In this document: positions 14,046-25,007 of the stretch, piece by piece
How the letters are laid out: each line of letters starts with the position of its first letter
How positions within the stretch are numbered: position 1 is the stretch's first letter
NCBI RefSeq assembly: GCF_018139145.2
Contig: NC_059486.1
Span: 9,052,001-9,116,000, forward strand
Reading direction: 5' to 3'
Length of the DNA: 64,000 nt
From: Gymnogyps californianus
Lineage: Eukaryota > Chordata > Aves > Accipitriformes > Cathartidae
Translations under genes and position numbers: made by a program
Notes under the pieces: model-generated
Database searches by the model: none
Told to the model about the DNA's origin: nothing
What the model saw: the letters and a program-made list of their open reading frames with translations, nothing else

Positions 14046-14886
14046 GATGGAGGTGGAATATGTCTCAGCTCTAAAGGTGTAAGAAAGCAGACAAAGCATC
14101 TCATGATGCCTCGGTCCTGACACTGGTGGCAGAGAGGCTGAGGCTTTGCATCCAGCTGAGGAGGAGCTGCTGGGCATGTTTTAACACCACCCTAATACAA
14201 GCCAGTTGATTGCTCAGAGAAGTTTGCCAGAACCCTGGCAGTGACTGAAGGTAGGTAGGAGTGAAGGTAGTGACAGGGTCGTTTGAAACACCCCTGCTGT
14301 TGACTTCTGGAGAAGGCTGACAAAGGGGAATTGAGTGGACATTTATGGGAATTAGATACCTGACTCCCCTTTGTGCTTTTGAAAAATGTCCGTCCTGGAT
14401 TCCTTTTTCCCCTGAAGGGGAAAGCTTTGTGCTCAGCTGTCCCATTATACTGCAGCAGGCAAGGAGATCTAGTTAATTTAAGTGCCTCTTACTTCAGCTG
14501 AAACATATTTGCAATCAGAATACCATGCCTGCTCACTGAGCAGAGTCCTGGAAGCCATAGGCTCTTGTGTGAGAGATCCAATTAAAATACAAAAAAAGCG
14601 ATGAGGTGAGTAAAGCTCTCCCCACAGACTCTGGGAGGGATTTCCTGCGTGAGGCCAACCTTGACCTTGAGCATTCCCAAGTCCTTTCCCTGGGATGCTG
14701 ACCCAGTATTCGTAAATCATTTGAAGCATGAAGTGATCTTTTTATTTAATAATAAAAAAAAAAAAGTAATTGGATTGACATAAATTAAAGCTGAGTTAAC
14801 CTGTCTGGAATAATTGGATTGGTAATAATGGACAGCAGTGTGGATTGAAGTAGGTCACAGTTTAACCCGGAGGCCTGGAGAGGCTA
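14046..14886. other. Unique non-coding sequence, no gene seen
   Basis: No gene seen. An AT-rich patch with an A14 run and repeated taattggatt segments lies at about 14735-14825. Confidence 0.5.
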
Positions 14887-14932
14887 TTTTTTTTTTTTTT
14901 TCCACCCCCCTTTTTTTCTTTTTTTCCCCTCT
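14887..14932 (+). repeat. Polypyrimidine tract
   Basis: T15, then CCACCCCCC, T7, C, T7 and CCCCTCT: about 45 bases of nearly pure pyrimidine. It is low-complexity sequence. It is not flanked by anything that makes it look like a splice acceptor of a recognisable exon. Confidence 0.9.
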
Positions 14933-17011
14933 GAGAGCACAAAGAGATGTGGAGGGAGGGAGAAGATCGCCAGTGTGTGCCATGTGCACGGGGCTGCTGA
15001 TGGCTGGGGAATCGCTTTAGGGGAACTCCAGTTGCAAACTTTGATGTTCCTGGGAATAAAGTTCCCAGGTTCATTGCTGGGAAGCGATGGACAGCTGTGA
15101 CAGAAGCTGTATTGTACATGGTTGCAGTGATAAATCATTTCACGAGGATTAATCCTACATCCTTTCTGTACTGTCCTTACATACCACTGATGAGAAAAAG
15201 GCTGGAGGAGCTGCTTTTGAATCAGGGCTTTCCGGTGGCAACGAGATGTGTAAACACTGGCTTTTGGGGTTGCTCTCTTCTTTCATTAGTGTATCTGTAA
15301 ATGCCCCCCAGATGTTCTGTGTATTTAAGTTTGATTGGACTCTTCTTATGTCCTTGGGTAATAACAACAATGATAAATTATCCATAGTGTTGAATAAAAT
15401 CAGGAGTCTTAATCTCAAAGTAGCTTAAAGCTAGTTTACATTGCTCTGCTTCTGACTTGAGACCTTCAACACTCTTTAACTGCTGATTAGAAATGACGAG
15501 TACTGCTGAAATGCATCCAAAAGGAGTCAGTCCTCCAACCCCTTGAAAAATATCCCTGTCTTGGGGAGTAATTCTAGAATATTGCTCCAAAGTAGTGGCA
15601 TGGTCCTCTCCCAAGGACTGGATTGGAAGCTTTGCTGTGTTTGACACCATATCCTTTACTCCAGTGAAACCCAAATCCATCAAGGCACAGATCTTATGCT
15701 AAGCACATGAGAAATCTCATCCCCATTGGGGTAAAAACATTTCCAAAGGAACCACTTCTTCCCTGTCTCCTCAGTAAAGGTCACCTATAGGTTTCCCTCA
15801 GAGTGGCAAGAGTCCAAGAGTACTGCTCAGGCAGCTGAAAAATGAGCTGTGAAGAAATCCTCTCGAGATGAAACCTTCCTCTGATCCTAAAGCAAGCAGG
15901 ATATTGGGAATACGTGCTAAGGAAATGTTCATGTCCCTGCAGTGTGCCCTGGGAAGGGCTGGGGCTGGAGAAGTGGGCATGCTGCAAACCATGCTGGAGG
16001 TGTGGTTGTATGGAACGGAGCGGGGATGAGGAGGCAGTGCAGAGAGGCCAGCCCTCCTCCTCGCTTCTCACCAGGACCATTCAGGTCTTGTTTGCTTTAT
16101 TCTGTAGAAAGTTGATGATGGTTATGTGGTTGCTTTGTAGGTGAAGTTAACTGTACGGTCTTCTGTTCTTGTAGCCAAATCCTGCTGCCTTTTCAAAATT
16201 GCATAAATAGTTCTGATTGTCCTATTAAAACCACTTGCTGCGAATAGCTTATTTGGAACAGTGGTCTGTATAAAACATGTTCTCAATCATGCTATATTAC
16301 CTGCTTGGCAGGGAAAATAGATTTGAAGAATTACACTGCCAATCTAGAGATTTCTGTCTGATCTCTGTGGGCCAGACCCTGACGCTGCTGGGCTCAATGA
16401 TAAAATTCCCTGGGTTTTTGGTGGGACACTTGGTACAAGCAACACTTTGCTGTGAGCTGCATCCGTGGCAAGGAGCAGCCGGAGCGTGCACTGCCTGCCT
16501 GTGCTGTGCCAGCACTGGGCTTCCCTCGGCGGGGCTGGTCTCTCGCTGCCCTGCTGCACCCTGTGCCGGGGCCGAGCGGGGCAGCTCCTGGGGGAAGGAA
16601 CGTCAGTCCCAAAGGAGCCTGGTGTGGATGAAGGACTGTTCCCTTCCAGGGCAAGGGAGGACGGAGGGAAAGGGAATGCGTCTGAGTCACCATCTGCTCG
16701 GGGGTAGTCCAACTAGATGCTTTTCTTTGCCTAGAGCTTATGATAAAGTCACAGCGTGGACTTAAATAATTAGGAGATGCCTGGCTTCGGAGCAGAGAGT
16801 CATTTCTTTCCCTGCTGACCTTGGCTGATTAGCAAATATTTGGTATCATTTGTGGAATCCTATCAAAGCAGCCCAGAGGTATTCATCTGCCTAAAAGCCT
16901 CCAGGGGATCTCTTCTCCCCCATGGGGGCGCAGCCCATCCTTGCTCTTCAAAGCAGGTTTTTTGATTAGCTGACTGGAGATGCATGTTTAAGATCTTGCG
17001 GTTTTCGTTGC
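14933..17011. other. Unique non-coding sequence with a CpG-richer patch
   Basis: No gene recognised. About 16461-16600 is GC-rich and carries roughly ten CpG sites in 140 bases, against very few in the flanks. It is too short for a classical CpG island and no start-site signals or exon are visible. Everything else is ordinary unique sequence. Confidence 0.5.
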
Positions 17012-17050
17012 TTTATTTTTTTTTTTTTTTTTCCTCCCCACCCCCTTTCA
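17012..17050 (+). repeat. Polypyrimidine tract
   Basis: A T17 run followed by CCTCCCCACCCCC and TTTC. It is low-complexity sequence. Confidence 0.9.
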
Positions 17051-18069
17051 AAGAAGGGAGAAACTTAACATCACACTAGTCCCTTTGTGGCAGTTCGGAA
17101 GTTAAATTTACCAGGACCATTATCTTTAACAGCTGCTGCTGTCTGACAGATTGAGTTTATAGTCGGTCTTATAGGCACTAAAATCACTTTTATCCTTGTG
17201 GGTCCAATTTCAGAGCTATTCAATTTATTATCTCTAAGAGCTTAACAGCTGTTCTCCCCACTCCCTCGTACCCCACTCCCTTGTACCCCCCTGCCCCTCA
17301 TTCCCTCTTGCTCCCCAAAGCTCAAACCTAAGGGTCACCCCTTAATCCTGGAGGTAGGAGCAGCGATGTGCACATGCTCTCCCAGCAACGGGTGCAGCTT
17401 TACTGTAGGCAGGCAGCCTCCACTGATGGACAAGTCCCCTCCTCCTACCATTTTTTTCTGTTAAGCAACAGCATCATGCCAATGTTGGGTAGTCTTGGCC
17501 ATGGCAATGGTCAGAAGAGGTGTTCCTTTCTCTGTACCTTGGCAGAGAGGAAAGGAGCTGCCACGGGGATTGCACAGAGGTGAAGAGGCAGCATTGCTCT
17601 AACTGGACCACTTGCAGCTTTATTTCTGGGCAAATAGAAAATTAAAAGAATGATGCCGTAAATGGCAAATGACACATTAAGATATGTTTCCCCTGTAAAT
17701 CTTTTTTTTTAATAGCTCTGAAGCACACATCTAGTAACAGGGAGTTGCCAGCCTGCAACCTGCTCTGCCATTTTTGACTGCTTCAAAGTCCTGTGTTTCT
17801 ACCCTGTAGCACTCTGGTCCCCCGGCCAATGTGCTCTGCTTGGTCCACAGCCTCAGAGTGGAAGTCTAGCTTTTTCCTCCCTGGGCTACTCTGATCTCTT
17901 TTGCTTCTGGTGGCACTTTTTCCCCCTGCTGAGCAATGATGCTCTCTCTCCTAGTAGTTAGTAAGACTGGTAGCTTTTTCTGCAAAGACAGGTTCCCACT
18001 CCAAGTCTCCCACCTCTGCTTTGTATATGAGCTGACCCAGTTTGTGTGTACAGCTCTTGCCCTGCTGCA
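17051..18069. other. Unique non-coding sequence with a 15-bp tandem
   Basis: No gene seen. At 17256-17285 there are two adjacent 15-bp units, ccccactccctcgta and ccccactcccttgta, differing at one base, followed by C-rich sequence to about 17315. Confidence 0.55.
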
Positions 18070-18150
18070 ATGTTGATTAACCTCCTAGTCCGTGCCTCAG
18101 TTCCCTCTCAAGTGGAGATGATAAGGCTTTGTCTCTATGACTGATGAGGC
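18070..18150 (+). repeat. MIR-like SINE relic
   Basis: Landmarks of the MIR body occur in sense order: gattaacctcctagtccgtg, cctcagttccctctcaagtgg and agatgataaggctttg. These resemble 'cttaacctctctgtgcctcagtttccccatctgtaaaatgggg-ataataa'. The copy is incomplete and decayed. Confidence 0.5.
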
Positions 18151-18659
18151 CACCATGTACCATTGCAGCACATAGTTAGCTGTGTTAATGGACCAAAGGG
18201 GAGCTTGTTCTTGCTGCAATTATTTCCTTCTCAGCAATGGCACACATTTTCTCTGCCACCTTTCTCATCCGCCCCATCCTCTCATTTTACTCGCGGCTCT
18301 GCAAAAGCATTGATTTATTGTGTGAGTAGATACTGTGATGATGAGAGATATTGTGAAAAATCACTGAAAATTAGTAGCGAGAATTCTAAGATGGATTTCA
18401 CTTATTTTCCTGTAACGGTGGTACATGATCTATTACACCTTGGCTTGGTCTAAGTTTCCCTGAAGTTAATGGGAGGCTTCCTGTTGACACATGTAGTCTT
18501 TGGATCAGACTTGTGGAGTTTTGGCACTTGTCAAGCGATAGCAAAATCTCAGCAAGTCTTGTGGCACAAAGGAGACTATTCAGACCTGTCACTGAGTGCC
18601 TGTTTCATTCTTTTCATCTTCTCCTCGGTTCTATTCAAGTTCTTACGCTGCTCTTGTTC
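18151..18659. other. Unique non-coding sequence, no gene seen
   Basis: No exon, RNA gene or repeat recognised. Confidence 0.5.
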
Positions 18660-18745
18660 CAGTGGTGCCTGAGTGCCCTCCAATGGTGCTAATGCTCCCA
18701 CAAAGAGATAATAATGATACCCGCCTGCTTCAGAGGGTCCCTTTC
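18660..18745 (+). repeat. Possible MIR-like fragment
   Basis: The segment caaagagataataatgata followed by cccgcctgcttcagaggg resembles the MIR core after the 'tctgtaaaatgggg' landmark ('ataataatacctacctcacaggg'). The upstream half is not convincing, so the call is weak. Confidence 0.33.
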
Positions 18746-20118
18746 TGCTCTGCTTCATTTCCCTTCCACCTTGCAGACAGTCTGATTATACCCCGTGGCT
18801 ATTCCTACTCTCTTGTCAGCTTCAAAAAGGAAGAAAGAAGTCGTTAGAAACCAACGAAAATGTTAATTGTATCGTAAATCTCTGACAGAGCAGCATTTCA
18901 GCAGTTTATTCTGATTTGGGTGTGTGGCACTGCAGCTAAATCTGCTCTTCTTTTTCCTCTAAGTCACTGAAAAGCTCAGAAAAGATGGAGGAGACAGCCT
19001 GATTTGCCAAAGCTATATGCAACATCAAACAGAGGTGCAGAGTTTCAGCATTTAAGCCTTAGACCTAATTTAGAAGCAATATTTAAGCAAGTACTGAATA
19101 AATTCTGTAAAGGAAAAAATGGTTTTCCTTTTTATTCGGCTAAAATAAGTGTTTGCATGCTTTTTTGTGTGTATATTTCAAGAAAGGCTTTACAAGCATA
19201 TGGGACTGAGTGTATATCCAGCATAGTAGCCTCTCTTTAGAAGTGTTGGGCTGACACATCTCCCTAACAGAGGAAAGGCATCAGTAACAAGTGTGGTTAT
19301 GTGGCCATGGGAATTACTGATTATGTCAAAGAAACTGCAGAATTGTATTTAAAAAAAAAAGGTCTGGAATAGTAGCAAGGAGCACTGGACTTGGAAGAAA
19401 GGCTCAGAGCAGGGGAGTGCTGCCAGCTCCCCTTGCAAAGGCTACCAGAGCAGGTCACGGAAACAAGCTGGTAATCGTGGAGAGACTTTAATCAATGGTG
19501 TAAGAGGTGTAAACCGGGGTATATACAAGGGAAATTACTCATGTGATTTCGAACGTATAAAATGGGGAAATACAATCTACGTGAGCTCAGGGAGTGTTGT
19601 TCGCTCTTAGCAATGTGATTATGGAAGTAGAGGATGCCTTTCCTTCAGGCCAGTGTCCACCTGGAGCTCCTACCGATGCTGAGACTCTCCTCCACTCTGC
19701 CCCAGCAACAGCTCGGGTCCGGCTGTAGCGGGGAGCCCCCGCACCCGGCCTGAGCTGCACTAACCGAAGTACATTACCTGCTGATCTCTAACTTCAGCAC
19801 AAACTTGGCAGAGCCCGCAGGGATCTCAGGTCTCCGGAGGGGCTTTCACCCTCGCAGGCAGGCGGGTGGCAGCAGGAGGATGGGGGCTGCGAGGTCTGTG
19901 GAGGGGCACGTCCACTGCTTTGCCTTCCCCATCAGGGAGAGCCTGATGAGTTCAAGTCCAGTGTCATCTTCTCCCCGCCTTGAAGTCAGCTGTTCTCCAC
20001 TGTGCATGTGGGTCTGTGGATGTGCTTCGTGCTTCAATCCTCTTTGCTTTTCTCCCTGTTTCAATCCAGTTTCAGACTGCGGCCAGCCCCTGGTAGAGGG
20101 GAGGGAGGGAAGAGGAGG
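18746..20118. other. Unique non-coding sequence, CpG-richer at its end
   Basis: No gene recognised. 19690-19870 carries a cluster of CpG sites in GC-rich sequence directly before the AT-rich enhancer-like block that follows. No promoter elements could be placed with confidence. An A10 run lies near 19351-19360. Confidence 0.45.
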
Positions 20119-20360
20119 GTTAATCCAATCCTTTTATCTTGCCCTTTGTCTAATTAAAACCACAACAAATGACACAGTTTAGGTTTAAATGTAATTGTGT
20201 TTAATGAAACATTAAGGGCAATTAAAGGAGTTACCGTGGCAGCCTCTCTATACCCTCCAGGGTTATAATGGTCTGATGAAGTGCTCTTATTGGCTCTCTT
20301 GGTAGGGGGCTGCTAATTGCATTAGAAACTGATAGTGGTTTTCTTTTAATACTGAAGTTT
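20119..20360. promoter_or_regulatory. Enhancer-like AT-rich island (putative)
   Basis: TAAT cores are unusually dense: ctaattaaaacc, gtaattgtg, caattaaagg and TAATTGCATTA at 20314-20324. The last is a TAAT-N3-ATTA palindrome of the type bound by paired-class homeodomain dimers. A CTTTGT (SOX/TCF-like) core and an inverted CCAAT (attggctc) are also present. There is no repeat signature or open frame. Conservation is not testable here, so the call rests on motif density only. Confidence 0.35.
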
Positions 20361-20909
20361 CTCTGGTTATCCATCTCAAGGCACTTGGGTGTGATCAGTT
20401 GCTGGAAGTTGGGAGCAGCCCATGGGCACGCTGGCTACCCAGGAGGATGGATGGGGCGGTGGGAGGCTGCCGAGGTGGCCCCTCTCCTTGGCAGAGCCCC
20501 TGAGCTTTGGTCCGGACAGCTACTGGGGTTGGGGGCACCCAGTGAAGCCCTGAGGTCTGAGTGCCTCTCCTGGCCTAATCATTATTATCCTGGCTTTACT
20601 ATTAATGAGAGGCAATGCCTTATGTTTTTTCCCTGGGAAAGGTTGTCTTGATATACTTAGGTTACTTTGAGAGCTGTCAGTAAAAGGGACGCTTGTTGTG
20701 TAAACCTACATGATTCATGCTTATAAATATTGTATATTTACCATCAATCTCAGACTTTTAAAAGAAAGTCTCAGCACCTAGAGGTCATTGCTGGAGATTT
20801 CACATACAAAAAAAATTGGCACCTTCCTCTTTAAAATGCAGCATGAATTTAAAGCCAGTTCCTTACATTTTAGGACTTTGACTCATGCCTGACTCATGCT
20901 GTTTTTAAA
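20361..20909. other. Unique non-coding sequence, no gene seen
   Basis: No gene seen. An AT-rich segment around 20575-20610 (cctaatcattattatcctgg, actattaatgag) continues the enhancer-like character of the preceding block. Confidence 0.45.
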
Positions 20910-21090
20910 AATACAGATGAGAGTTGGCAAGAGTGAGATAAACTGAGGCACGGAGGGAGGGCAAGGGCAGCCCCAGTGCTGCCACTGAGGCAGAGGAGGT
21001 CAGGCTTTCTCCCGCCGCCATCCCCAAAGGTAACACAGAGGAACCAGGAGCGGAGCCGGGAACAGGATGGCCAGCTCTAATCGCTTTCCT
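20910..21090 (-). repeat. MIR-like SINE relic, possibly interrupted
   Basis: On the plus strand, tacagatgagag, gataaactgaggcacgg, then after about 60 unrelated GC-rich bases aaaggtaacacagag, gagcggagccgggaacagg. These are complement-strand landmarks of the MIR body in order. The spacing is longer than in the family, which suggests a small insertion or local expansion inside the relic. Confidence 0.45.
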
Positions 21091-21810
21091 GCATCTTGAA
21101 GAAATAAGCACTGCCAGAACAGCAAAATAAATACTGGTTTTAAAAACTAGTGGTGTTAAGTAGACAGCAAATAGTCCCCTTGCAGAAGCAGCTTGAAGTG
21201 GGGCAGACTGGGCTTTTTCTTTGTCTCTGTTGCCTCTCCAGGTAGAAACCATGGCTTGAAACATGGCTTGAAAACAAGGTTAACTGCTGCCTCCTGAAGA
21301 CGGTGCAGGCTTGACAGCAGCTTTGTGGCAGCAAGGCTGCCTTCACATCCCTGACAGGATGACTGCTCTGTAAATCTTAGTAAAAGATGTCACAGCAACA
21401 CGTGTGCCCCAGAGACTGGGAGGGGAAGGGAATGATATATGAGCGAAAACTTGTCTCTAGAGTCCTGCCGTGTATTTCTCAAGTCTTAAGATAATGCTGC
21501 CACTGTGCTGCCTCCATTTATCTCAAGCAAATATGGAGAGAAACTTTTAAAATAAGACGCCTTTAAATTATGGTTTTTTTCTGGCAGAGGTTATTTTTAA
21601 CACCAAAGACTTTTTCTTTCCTCCTCAGCACATTTTCCAGTTGCTTTCACAAATAAATAACTTAATGCACCTCCTTGTCTCCACCTGCTTCCTGCCCCGT
21701 TCAGCAAGCGCTTCCTGAGACCATGGGGAGAGCTAGCTATTTATCTCGACATCCAAAAGCCCCTTGCGATGCTCTGGCCTTGCCGCAGCCGTGAGGGATA
21801 ACAGATGGAC
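21091..21810. other. Unique non-coding sequence, no gene seen
   Basis: No gene recognised. At 21249-21272 a 12-bp unit is tandemly doubled (ccatggcttgaa / acatggcttgaa). Confidence 0.55.
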
Positions 21811-21912
21811 TCTTATCTCCATCTTGCAGCCGAGGAGCCAAAGCCTGTGGAGATCTGGGACTAATTCACGCTCACTCAGGAAACTTGTGGTTGAACAGGA
21901 GCTAAATCCTGT
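21811..21912 (-). repeat. MIR-like SINE relic
   Basis: Plus-strand landmarks cttatctccatcttgcag, cgaggagccaaagcc, cacgctcactcagg, cttgtggttgaacagg and agctaaatcctg follow the complement of the MIR body in order ('ttatccccattttacagatgaggaaactgagg ... ggtcacacagcaagt-tgtggcagagc-gaaccc'). The copy is old and inactive. It ends next to the T/G homopolymer junction. Confidence 0.58.
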
Positions 21913-21916
21913 TCAC

Positions 21917-21945
21917 TTTTTTTTTTTTTTGGGGGGGGGGGGGGG
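21917..21945 (+). repeat. T14-G15 homopolymer junction
   Basis: Fourteen T followed directly by fifteen G. Such a long uninterrupted G run is rare and can fold into a G-quadruplex. Its exact length is prone to sequencing error. Confidence 0.92.
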
Positions 21946-23049
21946 TTAGGGAATTGTGAATTTAAGGTAATAACTGTATTTTGGGGTTGTTTCTTCCCTT
22001 ACCAACCATTGCGGACTGACTCGCTCTGAAGGTTTGTTTTACTGGGTTGTGTTTGTGTGGCTGTTTGTTCCTCAGGTGACAGGGGCCTGTGGCTTGTGAT
22101 GGTGCATACGTGCTACACAGCTCTTGGTGAGCTGAATGTGCTGTGGTGATGAACTCTCAGGGGTACCGAGGCCAGTGGTTACCAAGCTCGTCATCAACTT
22201 TCCCTGGTTCCCAGTGATGGGACGTGATGGAAGGACCATGGCATCCTTCCTCTTTCCCAGTGTTGAGATGGGCAAGGAGGTATATTAGGGGCTGTCAATG
22301 TTTTCCATTAAAAAGGATTTTTTTCCCCCAAACCAAAAGTATTCTGAAAGCGTTTCCACCTGAGACTCCTGTTATTTCTTTTCCAAACTTTGTGGCTGCT
22401 AGGTGCCCAGACTTGATATCACCCATGCCTGCTTGCCCCTGGCAGCAAGAAACCAAGGAAAACAGAAGTGTTAACCTGAGCTTTTCCTGCCATGGCGCTT
22501 GGGGTGCTGTTTGGTAGGTCTGCCCATGCCATGAAGAGGTGTTTTGAATAGCAGTATGAAGAGTTTTTCTTCCCTGTCCCCCATCCCTTCATGCTTGAAG
22601 AGGTCTGTGGCAGCAGGAAACTTTCTCTAAGGAGAACTGATCTTGCCCTTCACTTCACAGGGATTAAGGGCCTCTCCTTGGTCTGGCATGACCTCCCTTG
22701 CTCCCAGGGAAGCTGCAGGGACTGCTATGTTTTACTGTGATTATTTTTTTTTTTTTCCTTCCTCCTTTTTTGGAGCCAGAAGGCTGTTCCACAAATCCCT
22801 CACACTTCGACTGTGCTCTGAGATCCCTCAGTCCACCTTTCCTAGCTTCTCCTTGGACCATTGCTCTCCTTATGATACTGGCCTGTAGAACAGCGGGCAT
22901 GTGAAAAGGGGATGGGGAGGACAAAGTAGACCACCCCCCACATTGGGTATACTGAGCTCCATCATCACAACTAGCCCTGTCTCTGGCAATACACCATTTC
23001 TTCTATCTGCTTCTGCAGTGGTGCTGCAGGAACAGGGACAGGGCATTCA
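21946..23049. other. Unique non-coding sequence, no gene seen
   Basis: No exon, RNA gene or repeat family recognised. A T-rich run (about T13) lies at 22742-22756. Confidence 0.5.
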
Positions 23050-23250
23050 CACTGCTTAAGTAAAACGTAATGATTTAAGTTTTATTTAATTTAAACAATA
23101 AAATGGCCATTAAACAAGTTATGCATTGACCACCTTACCATGCCCTCTAGCGCTAATCCTGATTAAGTGTCTTTATTACTTGGCTCAGTTGGCCTTTTTT
23201 AAATGACAACGAAACACTTGATAGCACGAGTGCAAACTCCTTCCCTCTTG
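23050..23250. promoter_or_regulatory. Enhancer-like AT-rich island (putative)
   Basis: This 200-bp stretch is dense in homeodomain-type cores: TAATCC (bicoid class) at 23154-23159, TTAAGTG (NKX2-like) at 23163-23169, cattaaac, gtaatgattt and atttaatttaaac. It has no repeat features or open frame. Its character changes sharply to a purine-rich stretch just after it. The regulatory reading is an inference from motif density. Confidence 0.35.
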
Positions 23251-23277
23251 GCAATTATCTCCCTTCCTACTGAGTTT

Positions 23278-23330
23278 TGCAGGAGGAAGGAGAGAGAGGG
23301 GGAAGGAGAAGGGAGAGCGGGTTGGCCAGG
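23278..23330 (+). repeat. Purine-rich tract
   Basis: A run of almost pure A/G, with aggaggaaggagagagaggg and ggaaggagaagggagag as its core. It is low-complexity sequence that could form triplex DNA. Confidence 0.8.
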
Positions 23331-23344
23331 GGAGAAATCCAGCG

Positions 23345-23530
23345 GCACCTGATCCGTTTATCACATAGATATGCCATAGTGGAGGCTTAATGGAGATTTA
23401 AATAATTCAGAGCACTCAGCCCCGCTAAAGCTGTATAATGAGCCTTCTGCACTGTGAGCCACTGCTCGGCTGAGCGTACAAGCAGGGAGGTCGTGTGGTT
23501 TTTTCATGCATAATTAAAGGGATAAAAGGG
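23345..23530. promoter_or_regulatory. Second enhancer-like segment (putative)
   Basis: AT-rich, repeat-free segment with ggcttaatggag, tttaaataattcag, gtataatgagcc and gcataattaaagg. It retains a few CpG sites. It lies within 300 bp of the preceding island and could be part of the same element. No conservation data are available. Confidence 0.3.
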
Positions 23531-24666
23531 GATTTAGAGCAACAGTGTTACAATGAAGCATGCAGACAGAGGCTTTGCTTGTATTTAACTTGGAAATGCC
23601 AAACTGTTTTTGACTTGCAGAATAAGCTTCCCTCTTTCCTTTTATTTTTTTAAATACTTTTTTCCTTCCCCTATTCCTTGCTGACCTGTCCCTGCTCACC
23701 TCTGTCCCATGAGCATGGGGTTGTCTCTGAAGAGGATTCACAGCAATTCTCGTTTCACAGCGGGACAGCAGCTCTCAGCCCTGTGGCTATTCAAGGTCTT
23801 TGCTGGAACAAGCAGGCATGAGCTGAGAAGCCTTTTCCAGCATGTTTCATGTCCCCTTTGTTTCTGCCAAAGGGAATGGCTCCAGATGAAGAGAATGAAA
23901 ACGAAGGTGGGAAGAATACAGGGGATCACTTTAACTTTTATGATTTACCATATTCTACTGTATTGTTTACAAAATCTGCAGCAAAATGTTCTGCCTGGAT
24001 GGATGGGTCTGAGAGAACTTGTTCATTCCTATTTCTTCCTCCCTCTGTGTTTTTCTCTTGCTCCTTTCTGCCCCTCTGCCCTGTTCTTTGCCAGGAGCCA
24101 CCAACCTTCGCAGCCCCCCGGGTCCAAGGCTGCGGCAGGGAGGAGTGCTCCTGGCTCCCAATGTGCCATGGGGACTTGGGTACCTGCCCGCTGCACAGCC
24201 GGGCCAGGAATAGGGTTTCTTATGCTGCCCTTCAGCAATTTGCTGTATCTGATCAGCCCCTCAGCCCATGCTGTTGACAGAAGGAGAAAATGGCTTTGCT
24301 TTATCCTCCTCCCAGGAAATGGAAGAGCATATTTTTTGTGCTGAAAGTTGTTCTCAACCACATCTCAAAAACTGTGCAGGTCTAGGGTGGTGGTGGTGAT
24401 ATTTAGCATGTCTTTCATTAACCCCTCATCACAGGTTTAATCTGCTGCAGGAGAGCTTTCTCAAAGCAAACAGGTCTGACCTGCCCGTGTTACTGCGAGC
24501 CAGTTCTACCTCTCGCTGTTAAACTGCTGTTTCATTGCAGCTCTTCCGAGCATGAGTGAATCTCCCTGCGTCCCTATTGAAGTGGAGGCAAACTGGAGAG
24601 AGCTTCAGGGGTCTAGAGGTTCCTGAGAAGGTGGGGAAGGGCAAGCATTTGCAAGGGATAAACCCA
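23531..24666. other. Unique non-coding sequence, no gene seen
   Basis: Contains the window's longest open frame (plus strand 23709-24344, 211 codons), with alternative overlapping frames on both strands. The translation shows no recognisable domain and is Cys-, Leu- and Ser-rich, as chance frames here are. I do not call a gene. A short (GGT)4 lies near 24389. Confidence 0.5.
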
Positions 24667-24667
24667 C

Positions 24668-24742
24668 CTGCAACAGGACTTGTGCCAAAAACCATGCTGC
24701 GCCATGGTTGTGGTCTGCCACGCAACCCGAGTCCTGTTGCAG
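24668..24742. repeat. 75-bp nested inverted repeat
   Basis: Perfect 13-bp arms: ctgcaacaggact at 24668-24680 and agtcctgttgcag at 24730-24742. Inside lie a second perfect hairpin (aaccatg at 24690-24696 with catggtt at 24703-24709, 6-nt loop) and a small third stem (gtgg 24710-24713 with ccac 24718-24721). The strand can therefore fold into a three-way junction. It could be a tiny inverted-repeat transposon relic, a structured RNA or chance. It does not have the single long stem of a normal microRNA precursor. Confidence 0.75.
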
Positions 24743-25007
24743 CATAAATCAGACTGGCATCCCTCCCTTTGCTGCCACAGCCACTCATGAAACTGGGGAT
24801 TATCAAGGTGTAGGGAAGAGTTACCAAAGGGGGGGGTTATGCCGATGCAAATCTGAAATATATCCACTATGGTGTTTCTGGTAGAAGCAGAGGTGTGTTA
24901 ATGCTGCTGTACAAAGATATTGCCCCAGGTGACCAAGGAAGATGAGCTCGATTTGGCATGGCTGCAAAAAGAAGGCACTTGAGTTTTTGTTATGAGTGGA
25001 GGTTAAA
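24743..25007. other. Short unique stretch, no gene seen
   Basis: No gene seen. A G8 run lies near 24830. The block may include decayed upstream parts of the CR1 element that follows, but I cannot align it. Confidence 0.4.

Noticed and set aside
14887..17050. Polypyrimidine tracts as splice acceptors
   Set aside because: No AG followed by a recognisable coding segment lies at the expected distance from either tract.
23709..24344. Longest open frame in the window (211 codons, plus)
   Set aside because: No domain or repeat signature. Overlapping frames are equally open, and in 64 kb read in six frames one frame of about this length is not surprising.
24668..24742. MicroRNA precursor
   Set aside because: The inverted repeat has a large asymmetric internal region and a three-way junction, not a continuous stem of about 22 bp. 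I keep it only as an inverted repeat.
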